Both the position numbers and the translations under genes were made by a program. Under the pieces are notes generated by a model. It was not told the origin of the DNA. It worked only from the letters and a program-made list of their open reading frames with translations, and searched no databases. Shown in pieces: positions 5,942 through 12,688 of a DNA stretch of 13,254 nucleotides (its first letter is position 1; the number at the start of each line of letters is the position of its first letter). Where the stretch lies: contig CAYLSM010000121.1 of the NCBI GenBank assembly GCA_964386505.1, forward strand, positions 1-13,254, in the 5' to 3' direction. The stretch is from JAJFUG01 sp964386505. GTDB taxonomy: Bacteria > Gemmatimonadota > Glassbacteria > GWA2-58-10.

Positions 5942-8263
5942 TCAACGGGCGGAGCTTTTTTCCAGGCGCTCCAGCAAACGCGCGGCGCTCTCACGGCGCG
6001 CGCCTGGGGCCAGGCCGCTCAGGGCCCGGCGCAGAAGGACACAGGCCGAGTCGGGCTGGTTGAGGCTTTCGGCCAGCAGGACCCCGTAGTTGAGCGCGGC
6101 GTCCGGGTAGTCCGGCCGAAGAGCCAGGGCGCGGGAATAGGCCGTCTCGGCGGCTTTGAGATCACCGAGCGCGGCCTGCGATCCGCCCAGGTTGTTCCAG
6201 GCCGCGGCGTAGGCGCTGTCGAGTGCAATCGCCCTCTCGTAGGCCCGGCAGGACTGTTCGTAGCGTTTCAGCTCATAGCAGGCTATCCCCAGGTTGTTGA
6301 ACGCCTCGGCCGAGACACCCTCCAGGGCTGTGGCCCGTTCGTAGGCTTGAACTGCGGCTTCGTTGTCACTGTCCAACTGGCAGGCCAGCCCCAGGTTGAA
6401 CCAGGCGCGCCACCCTGCTCCCTCCAGGGCCGTGGCCTGCTCCAGGGTCGCGCGGGCGCGCGTGTTGTCGCCGAGACGGAGGAGCAGCGCTCCCAGGTCG
6501 GTCAACAGGTCCGGGTTCCCGGGCATGGCGGCCTCGGCGCGATGGTAGAATTCGAGGGCCTGTTGCGTGCGGCCGGCGGAATCGTGGACCCGGGCAAGAA
6601 GGGCCAGGGCCGGGCCGTAGTCGGAGTTGACCGCGAGGGCGCGTTGCAGCTCGTTCTGCGCGCGGGCCGAGTCGGCCAGCTCCAGGGCGGCGCTGCCAAG
6701 AAGGAAAAAGGCCCGCTCCGAGGGCGACTGCGAGCGCACCGCCTGTTCGGCTGCGGCCAGGGCGGAATCAGGGCGTCCCAGGGCCAGCTCGCACTCGGCC
6801 AGGAACTCCCAGGCCGACCAGTTGGCCGGGTCGGCGGCCAGCAGGGCGCGGAATTCACGCGCGGCCAGCTCGGGGTGGCTGTCGGTCAGGTAGCTCACCC
6901 CCAGCATGTAGCCCGGCACGCTGCCGATCATGTCCTTGGGGTCGGGCAGGCGCGAGATGTCCGCCTCGGGCGAGGCGGAGCGTCCGGCCACATAGCCCAG
7001 GGCGCGCAGTCCGGCGCTCTCCTCGGTTCCAGGTGCGGCGGCCGGACGCGCGATGGGTTCAGGCGGAGTGAGGACGCGCTTGAGGTTCTCCAGCACCCGG
7101 GCCAGGGAATCGGCGGCGCTGCTCGGGGCCAGGTTGGCCAGCTCCGACGGGTCGGTATCCAGATCGTACAGCTCGGGGCGCGGGGCGCGGATGTACTTTC
7201 GCCCGCCGCGGACCATGCCCTCCAGCGGGCTCCAGCCGTGGCAGTACCAGGCATACCAGCATTCCAGGTAGAGCGGACGGTTGACGGAGGGCAGAGTGAG
7301 TCCCTGTGGCGAGGCCAGGGCTGTCCCCTGGCAGCCGGCGGGCGGCTCGACTCCGGCCAGCGCGGCCAGGGTGGGAGCGACATCCACCAGGCTGACCGGC
7401 GTGTCCACCACCTTTGCCCGGAGCGAGTCAGCCTCCGGCAGGCTCAGGATCAACGGCACGTGCACAGTGGAGTTGTAGAGGAACGTGCTGTGGGTCTGCT
7501 CGCCGTGCTCGCCCAGACCCTCGCCGTGGTCGCCGAACATCAGTATAACCGTGTTACGGCTTAGGCCCAGGCTGTCGAGTACGGCCAGCAGCCCGCCCAG
7601 GCAGTGGTCGGTCCAGGCGATCTCGGCGCGGTAGGGGTCGGCCGCAGCCGAGGCGAACGGCTCCGGGGCCTCCCAGGGACGGTGCGGGTCGAAGAAATGC
7701 ACGAACAGGAAAAAGGGCCGCCCGGAGTTCTGTTTCAGCCAGGCAGCGGCACGCCCGGCCACGATGTCGGCCCGGCGCTCGCGCTGGGCCAGCACCCCGG
7801 TGGTCCGTCCCCCGCCGTGGTACATGTCATCGTCATAGAGATCGAACCCCCGCGCCAGGCCGTAGCGGTGGTCCAGGACAAAGGAGCCTGTGAAAGCCGC
7901 GGTGGAGTAACCGGCAGCGCGAAACGATTCGGCCAGGGTGGGCAGCGCGCCGCTCAGACGGAAAGTGCCGTTGTTGCGCACTCCATGACTGGGCGGATAC
8001 AGCCCGGTCAGGACCGTGGCGTGCGCGGGCAGGGTGATCGGTGCGGCAGTGCAGGCCCCGGCGAAACGCACGCCGGTTGCAGCCAGGCTGTCCAGGACCG
8101 GAGTGGTTGCGGCGCTGTCACCATAGCAGCCGAGGTGATCGGCGCGCGTGGTGTCGAAACTGATCAGGAGGACATTCAGCCGCGGGGTGCGCGTGCAGGT
8201 GAGCGCCGCGGCCAGAGCTGCCGGAAAGAGCATGTAAGCGAGGATTCTCCCGCGCAGTCTCAT
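5942..8263 (-). CDS. Sulfatase-fold/TPR fusion protein, downstream paralogue (Thr at the FGly position)
   Basis: A 773-residue two-part protein. Residues 1-22 form a hydrophobic leader ending LTC, a poor lipobox, so a signal anchor or signal peptide is likelier than a lipoprotein. Residues 28 to about 400 form a sulfatase/alkaline-phosphatase-superfamily domain: FDTTRADHLGCYGD (36-49, metal ligand D37), TLPAHATVLTG (77-87), HFFDPHRPW (189-197), GDHGEGLGEHG (244-254, metal ligands D245-H246) and the late ELYDLDTDPSELANL (364-378). T77 and H81 occupy the Cys/Ser and Arg positions of the sulfatase C/S-x-P-x-R motif. About nine TPR repeats fill 445-770, suggesting protein binding. The start at 8263 gives an ATGA overlap with the upstream paralogue, with GGAG before it; an upstream in-frame start at 8302 would overlap far more. 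Probably an extracytoplasmic phospho- or sulfo-ester enzyme; substrate unknown. Confidence 0.9.
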   Translation of the reverse strand: MRLRGRILAYMLFPAALAAALTCTRTPRLNVLLISFDTTRADHLGCYGDSAATTPVLDSLAATGVRFAGACTAAPITLPAHATVLTGLYPPSHGVRNNGTFRLSGALPTLAESFRAAGYSTAAFTGSFVLDHRYGLARGFDLYDDDMYHGGGRTTGVLAQRERRADIVAGRAAAWLKQNSGRPFFLFVHFFDPHRPWEAPEPFASAAADPYRAEIAWTDHCLGGLLAVLDSLGLSRNTVILMFGDHGEGLGEHGEQTHSTFLYNSTVHVPLILSLPEADSLRAKVVDTPVSLVDVAPTLAALAGVEPPAGCQGTALASPQGLTLPSVNRPLYLECWYAWYCHGWSPLEGMVRGGRKYIRAPRPELYDLDTDPSELANLAPSSAADSLARVLENLKRVLTPPEPIARPAAAPGTEESAGLRALGYVAGRSASPEADISRLPDPKDMIGSVPGYMLGVSYLTDSHPELAAREFRALLAADPANWSAWEFLAECELALGRPDSALAAAEQAVRSQSPSERAFFLLGSAALELADSARAQNELQRALAVNSDYGPALALLARVHDSAGRTQQALEFYHRAEAAMPGNPDLLTDLGALLLRLGDNTRARATLEQATALEGAGWRAWFNLGLACQLDSDNEAAVQAYERATALEGVSAEAFNNLGIACYELKRYEQSCRAYERAIALDSAYAAAWNNLGGSQAALGDLKAAETAYSRALALRPDYPDAALNYGVLLAESLNQPDSACVLLRRALSGLAPGARRESAARLLERLEKSSAR

Positions 8264-10569
8264 CGCGCTTTCTCCAGCTCCCGTCGGGCGTCGTCGGCCC
8301 ATTCGGCTGTCGGGTCGAGGGCCAGGGCGCGGGTCAGGAGTCCGCGGCCGCGCTCCGGTTGCTTCAATTCCCGCAGGCAGAGCATCCCCAGGTTGAACCG
8401 GGCCTGCGAGTAGAGGCTGTCCAGGGCCAGGGCGCGGCTGTAGCAGGTTTCGGCCTTGGCGGCGTGACGGCCGGCTGCGTACAGGTTGCCCAGGTTGCTC
8501 CAGGCCGGGGCGTAAAGGCTGTCCGCGGCCAGGGACGCGCGGTAGGCGGCCTCGGCGCGGGCGGTCTGGCCGGCCGAGAAGAGCACCACCCCCAGGTTGT
8601 TCTGGACTTTCTCATCCCGGCTGAACCGGGCCGCCACCCGTTCCAGGCAGGTCTCGGCCCGGGGAAGGTCATTCAGGCGCCAGGCTGCGATCCCCAGGTT
8701 ATAGAGGGCCAGCGGATAGAGCGAGTCCACGCTCAGGGCGGCCTCGAAACAGCCGGCTGCGCCGCGCGGGTCGCCGTTGTCCAGAAGGCACTTGCCCAGG
8801 TCGTTCAGGATTTCCTTGTCCTGTGGGGCCAGGCTTCGGGCGGTGTGCAGAAGGGCCAGGGCGCTGTCCCGGCGTCCCTGCCGCAACTGAACCTCGGCCA
8901 GGAGGAACGCGGCCCGGGCATGCGAGGGGTTGGCCTCCAGGGCGCGGGCGAGCCAATGCCCGGCCGCCTCCAGAGAGTCCAGGCGCAGGTCGAGAAGGCC
9001 AAGCAGGTAGTTGCCCTCGCACTGCGGGTTGGCCTCCACCGCGGCTTGCAGCTCGGCCTGCGCCTCCGGGAAACGCTCCTGACGCCAGTAGATGAACCCG
9101 CGGTAGAGGCGCGCGAAAGAGTTGCCGGGATCATCCTCCAGGGCGCGGCCGAAGGACTCCAGGGCCGCGCCGTAGTCGCCCTCGGCCTCCTGCATCACGC
9201 CGGTGAGGAAACTGCCCAGGTTACGCAGCATGGTTTTGGGGTCGGGGCGGACAGCCCGGTCGCGGGAGGCGCCGGGCAGGCTGCCCGAGATATAACCCAG
9301 GGCGCGCAGGCGCTGGGCGTTCTCGGCATCCAGGGCCAGGCCGCTGGAGGGCGGCGCACCGTGTGGCTGGAGGTCCCGCTCCAGGCGGGTGAAACGCGCC
9401 TCGGCCGCAAGCAGGGCGACGCTGTCGGTTACGGCCAGGTTGTTCGCCTCCTCCGGGTCGGCAGCCAGGTCGTACAGCTCCGGCTCCGGGGCGAGGATGT
9501 ACTTTTCATCCCCGTGCACACAGCCGAATAGGGCGCTCCAGCCGAACGAGTCCTCGGTCAGGCAGGTCTCGAAATAGAACGTGCGCTGCGTGGGAGGCTC
9601 CGCACCCCGGGCGGCGGGCAGGAGGCTTCGCCCGGGCAGGCCGGGGGGAACGGGCAGACCCAGGTAATCGAGGAGAGTGGGCAGGATATCCACCTGGCTT
9701 ACATCCGCGTCCACCACCTCTCCGGCGGCCTCGCCGTGCGGGAGCTTGACAATCAGCGGCACGAGCAGGGTCGGGTTGTAGAGGAAGATGCCGTGGGTCG
9801 GCTCGCCGTGGCTGCCCAGGGCCTCACCGTGGTCGGCCACGGCCAGGATGAGCGTGTTATCGTAGCGCCCGCTGCGCTTGAGCCAGCCGATGACCTCTCC
9901 GATCCGGCTGTCCATGTACGCCACCTCGCCGTCGTATGGGGTCTTCCTGAACAGCGAGTCGAATGGTGCGGGCGGCGCGTAGGGGGCATGGGGGTCGTAA
10001 TAGTGCAGCCAGAGGGCGAAAGGCTCGTTATTGCCCAGGGATTCCAGGTACTCCAGGGCGGCGGCGCTGACAGCATCCGCATCCCGCTCCACGACAAACC
10101 CGGCGGCGCGCCCCGAGGGAGCCGGGAAACGCTCATCATAGCGCGTGAACCCGCGGGCCAGCCCGAAACGGGAGGCCAGCACGTAGGCCGCCACCACCGC
10201 GGCCGGGTTGTAGCCGGCCTGTCCAAGGGACGCGGCCAGGGTGGGCACGCTCTCGCCCAGACGGTAGAGGCCGTTGTCACGCACGCCGTGGGTGGGCGGG
10301 TAGAGGCCGGTCAGGATGCTGGCATGGGCGGTCAGGGTGACCGGGGCCACGCTCCAGCAGCGGGAGAAACGCACTCCATCCGCGGCCAGGCTGTCCAGGA
10401 CCGGGGTGCGCGCCGCGCTGTCGCCGTAGCAGCCCAGGTGGTCACGGCAGGTGGTGTCGAGGGTCAGGAGCAGGACATTGCAGGCGGGGGTGTGACGGCA
10501 GCCGGCGGCCTGCGTGAGCAGGAGCGCGGCGAAAGCAATCAGACAGGCCCGGATTGGCATCGAGTTCAA
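8260..10569 (-). CDS. Sulfatase-fold/TPR fusion protein, upstream paralogue, likely lipoprotein
   Basis: A 769-residue paralogue of the next gene with the same order of parts. Signal sequence 1-23 ends QAAGC, giving a plausible lipobox with Cys24, so it may be lipid-anchored. Sulfatase-superfamily domain about 31-400: LDTTCRDHLGCYGD (37-50), TLTAHASILTG (78-88), HYYDPHAPY (189-197), ADHGEALGSHG (245-255) and ELYDLAADPEEANNL (364-378). The nucleophile position is T78, and even the motif Pro is replaced (T80); H82 stands for Arg. The phrase LRALGYISG (421-429) links to nine TPR units (about 449-753), several ending in DSLY. The start is taken as TTG at 10569, with GGAG six bases upstream; an in-frame ATG at 10560 is the alternative. 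First gene after the promoter at 10620-10648; its stop overlaps the next start, so the pair is translationally coupled. Confidence 0.9.
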   Translation of the reverse strand: MNSMPIRACLIAFAALLLTQAAGCRHTPACNVLLLTLDTTCRDHLGCYGDSAARTPVLDSLAADGVRFSRCWSVAPVTLTAHASILTGLYPPTHGVRDNGLYRLGESVPTLAASLGQAGYNPAAVVAAYVLASRFGLARGFTRYDERFPAPSGRAAGFVVERDADAVSAAALEYLESLGNNEPFALWLHYYDPHAPYAPPAPFDSLFRKTPYDGEVAYMDSRIGEVIGWLKRSGRYDNTLILAVADHGEALGSHGEPTHGIFLYNPTLLVPLIVKLPHGEAAGEVVDADVSQVDILPTLLDYLGLPVPPGLPGRSLLPAARGAEPPTQRTFYFETCLTEDSFGWSALFGCVHGDEKYILAPEPELYDLAADPEEANNLAVTDSVALLAAEARFTRLERDLQPHGAPPSSGLALDAENAQRLRALGYISGSLPGASRDRAVRPDPKTMLRNLGSFLTGVMQEAEGDYGAALESFGRALEDDPGNSFARLYRGFIYWRQERFPEAQAELQAAVEANPQCEGNYLLGLLDLRLDSLEAAGHWLARALEANPSHARAAFLLAEVQLRQGRRDSALALLHTARSLAPQDKEILNDLGKCLLDNGDPRGAAGCFEAALSVDSLYPLALYNLGIAAWRLNDLPRAETCLERVAARFSRDEKVQNNLGVVLFSAGQTARAEAAYRASLAADSLYAPAWSNLGNLYAAGRHAAKAETCYSRALALDSLYSQARFNLGMLCLRELKQPERGRGLLTRALALDPTAEWADDARRELEKAR

Positions 10570-10619
10570 CCCAGTCTCCGAGGTTGTCCCGGCGGGGGAA
10601 ATCAGTCAAGCACAGTGAA

Positions 10620-10648
10620 AGTATAGCACGGACACGGGGCCGGGGCAA
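10620..10648 (-). promoter_or_regulatory. Sigma70-type promoter for the sulfatase/TPR pair
   Basis: On the minus strand TTGCCC (10643-10648, four of six to the -35 consensus) and TATACT (10620-10625, five of six to the -10) are separated by exactly 17 bases. They would start transcription near 10613, leaving a leader of roughly 45 bases before the TTG at 10569. This is the best promoter-like arrangement in the window. Nothing else is evident in the 135-base gap apart from a short 5-bp stem at 10654-10668. Confidence 0.6.
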
Positions 10649-10704
10649 GTGCGCCACGCGGCCCGTGGAGGATGCAGTTCATCAGACGGAGTCGCAGGAC
10701 GCTG

Positions 10705-11316
10705 TCACTGCTGACCAATTTTGAATTGCTTGACGGCGGTCTTGGCGTTGTACTGGGGGTATAGTTTTCGCATGCAGTCCGGGCAGAGGCCGTGGGTGAA
10801 CAGGGTTTCGGAGTGACGGCTGAAATAGTCCTCGACCTGTTCCCAGAAGCCCTGATCGTTGCGGATTTTCTTGCAGCCGGCGCAGATAGGCAGGAGTTTC
10901 TTGAGGGTGGATATCTCGGCGTCATGAATCTTTTTAAGCTCGTCCTGGGCCAGCACACGCTCGGTGACATCGACACAGCTGCCGATATACCCGGCGAAAG
11001 CGCCCCCGGGGCCGCAAAACGGCGTCCCGGTGTCCTCAATCCAGCGGTACTCGCCGTCATTACGGCGCAGGCGGTACTCCATCCGGAACGGCTTCCGGGC
11101 GGAGAAACTGGTCAGGAAAATATCCAGGCAACCCTGGAAATCCTCGGGATGGACCCCCTCAGCCCAGCCGTCGCCCAGTTCCTGCCCCAGGCTGCGCCCG
11201 GTGAACTCCAGCCAGCGCTGGTTGAAATAGTCGCATTTGGCATCCAGACCGCAACGCCAGATCAGGATCGGGGCCTGCTCGACCAGAGTCCGGTACTCAT
11301 CGAAAGACAAGTCCAT
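10705..11316 (-). CDS. PAS-domain signalling protein with C-terminal CxxC...CxxC module
   Basis: A 203-residue soluble protein. The ATG at 11316 is preferred (AGGA eight bases upstream); the ORF extends to a TTG at 11376 that lacks a ribosome-binding site. Residues 5-120 are a PAS/PAC sensor domain: FDEYRTLVEQAPILIWRCGLD, FNQRWLEFTGRS (31-42), HPED (56-59), and the PAC signature EYRLRRNDGEYRWIEDTG (80-97) to GYIGSCVDVTER (109-120). A short helix (121-142) leads to a compact motif LLPICAGCKKIRNDQGFW (141-158) ... GLCPDC (176-181), with Cys pairs 145/148 and 178/181 spaced like a metal- or redox-binding module. This C-terminal element is known to me as a recurrent tail on PAS proteins and response regulators; its role is not firmly established. 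No kinase, GGDEF or DNA-binding domain is present, so it probably signals through a partner. It stands alone on its transcript. Confidence 0.88.
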   Translation of the reverse strand: MDLSFDEYRTLVEQAPILIWRCGLDAKCDYFNQRWLEFTGRSLGQELGDGWAEGVHPEDFQGCLDIFLTSFSARKPFRMEYRLRRNDGEYRWIEDTGTPFCGPGGAFAGYIGSCVDVTERVLAQDELKKIHDAEISTLKKLLPICAGCKKIRNDQGFWEQVEDYFSRHSETLFTHGLCPDCMRKLYPQYNAKTAVKQFKIGQQ

Positions 11317-11421
11317 GAACGTTTTCCTGGTGAAAAGGTATCCACTGTTTGAGGCTGGGGCTTCTGAGACCTCCAATCAGATTGAATCAATGAAAGTAAG
11401 TTAAATATTGTAATAAAACAG

Positions 11422-11458
11422 GGTAAAAGAAAGGGGCCGCCTCAAAAAATGCGGCCCC
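11422..11458 (-). terminator. Intrinsic terminator of the beta-propeller operon
   Basis: A perfect 8-bp GC stem, GGGGCCGC (11433-11440) with GCGGCCCC (11451-11458), holds a 10-base loop. On the minus strand it is followed at once by TTTCTTTTA, a good U-rich tail. It begins 28 bases past the stop of the gene ending at 11486. The AT-rich DNA beyond it (11376-11432) probably also holds the promoter of the PAS gene, though no clear -35/-10 pair stands out. Confidence 0.78.
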
Positions 11459-11485
11459 GCGCAATTTTGTTTCAGCAGCGTGCTT

Positions 11486-12688
11486 TTACTTAACAGGAAA
11501 AACCATCAACTGGCTCTGGCTTTCCTCCTCGCCCAGAAGGACCCGGGTCCCGTCCTCCGTGACCGCGACCGTGGCGAACTGATAGCCTCGCCAGGCCAGT
11601 TCTCCGGCGAACTCGGGAACGACAAGCGGGAAATCCGGGTTGCCCATGTCCTCGAAATCGCCGCTTTTCGGATCGTAGGAGAACAGGTGAGCATAGCCCG
11701 GGGCGGAGCCGGCCACCCCGTAGAGCTTCCCATCCGCGGCAAACGCCAGACCCTTGATCCGGGGCATCATGACCGGCTTACCCAGGTTGACCACCTTGCC
11801 GCTGGCCGGATCGACCTTGAACAGCTGGCCGTCCCCGGCGTTGCCGCCGAACAGGGCGCCATCCGGGGCCACGGCCCAGGCATCCACCCGTCCCAGGGCC
11901 TTGCGGCCCCAGACCTCGGGCAGCTCGCCCAGGGCCTCGAACTTGTCCGTGGCCGGGTCGTAGCGGAACAGACGGTTGACCGGCCGGCTGCCATAGACCC
12001 GTCCCTTGCGGTCCACGGCCAGGGCGCGGCTGAGCACGTCCTCGGTTTCCAGCGAGTACTCGTGGTGGTAGTAGGCCTGGTCGCGGCGGCTGAGCTGGGT
12101 CTCCTCCAGCACCCGGGTGCGGGTGGTGGGGATTTCGTAGAAGAAGAACTTGCCCGAGGGGAAACTTATCCCGTAGAGCCGTCCCCGGGCCGGATCAATG
12201 GCCAGCGAGAACACACCCTCGCCCGGCACCGGAGTGCCGAGGTCCTGGACCTTGAACTTGCCGCCCGTGTAATTGATCTTGAGCAGGTGGCCGTTGCCGT
12301 CCGGCGTGTCGGCCAGAGTGCCGGCGTAGAGCGCCCCCGCGGCGCCGCGGCAGAACCCGCTGGTGATGGCGCGCTGTCCGGGGATCGCCTGGGACAGGTC
12401 AAGCGCGGTCTCCAGGCTGCGGTTCTTGAGCGAGACCGCGAACAGGAACGGGCTCAACCCCTCCTTGGCGCTGGTGCCGCCGATGGCGTAGTCGCCCTGG
12501 GCGATGAGCGAGGTGATGGCGTTGCGGTAGATCGGCAGCCGCAGCCGCCCGCCGCCGGCGTTCTCCAGCGAGACCTCCACCGCATAGGAACCGCTGGGTT
12601 TGAAAAAGGTGTACTGGGCGGCCAGCGGGACTGCAACCACGGCCAGGGCCAGGGCTGCCGCGCTCAGACCACGGACGATATTCTTCAT
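11486..12688 (-). CDS. Exported beta-propeller repeat protein
   Basis: A 400-residue protein of unknown function. The N-terminus is a clear signal peptide (MKNIVRGLSAAALALAVVAVPLAAQ, cleavage near residue 24-25). The mature part is built of repeated beta-sheet blades of the NHL/YVTN-like kind: LLKINYTGGKF (135-145), LFRYDPATDKFEALG (240-254), LFKVDPASGKVVNLG (289-303) and LFSYDPKSGDFEDMG (335-349), each preceded by a short strand such as GALFGG or GKLYGVAG. The PDGxLFG/ADGKLYG turns also recur. No catalytic motif is seen, so binding of a ligand, polymer or cofactor is the likeliest role. The ATG at 12688 has GGGAGGT upstream and overlaps the previous stop (ATGA), so it is coupled to the gene entering from the right edge. 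Ends at the terminator at 11422-11458. Confidence 0.85.
   Translation of the reverse strand: MKNIVRGLSAAALALAVVAVPLAAQYTFFKPSGSYAVEVSLENAGGGRLRLPIYRNAITSLIAQGDYAIGGTSAKEGLSPFLFAVSLKNRSLETALDLSQAIPGQRAITSGFCRGAAGALYAGTLADTPDGNGHLLKINYTGGKFKVQDLGTPVPGEGVFSLAIDPARGRLYGISFPSGKFFFYEIPTTRTRVLEETQLSRRDQAYYHHEYSLETEDVLSRALAVDRKGRVYGSRPVNRLFRYDPATDKFEALGELPEVWGRKALGRVDAWAVAPDGALFGGNAGDGQLFKVDPASGKVVNLGKPVMMPRIKGLAFAADGKLYGVAGSAPGYAHLFSYDPKSGDFEDMGNPDFPLVVPEFAGELAWRGYQFATVAVTEDGTRVLLGEEESQSQLMVFPVK

Noticed and set aside
5870..7564. 564-codon plus-strand ORF opposite the sulfatase/TPR gene
   Set aside because: Antisense shadow: low-complexity Gly/Gln/Arg/Val-rich translation with no domain, exactly opposite a gene with clear conserved motifs. 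Its first codons lie in the palindromic repeat.
8359..9531. 390-codon plus-strand ORF opposite the upstream sulfatase/TPR gene
   Set aside because: Gly/Gln/Val-rich shadow of the TPR repeats; no ribosome-binding site or motif.
4649..10569. Sulfatase plus anaerobic sulfatase-maturase (anSME) system
   Set aside because: Neither sulfatase-fold protein has Cys or Ser at the formylglycine position, and the radical SAM enzyme's cysteine pattern looks NirJ/AhbD-like. Kept only as a finding to test.
5942..10569. Repeated ggccagggc/ctccaggg DNA motifs as tandem DNA repeats
   Set aside because: They reflect Ala/Leu/Gly-rich TPR codons in GC-rich genes with diverged units, not DNA-level repeats or a CRISPR array.
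10654..10668. Short stem (CCACG/CGTGG) after the PAS gene as a terminator
   Set aside because: Only 5 bp with no T-run on the minus strand.
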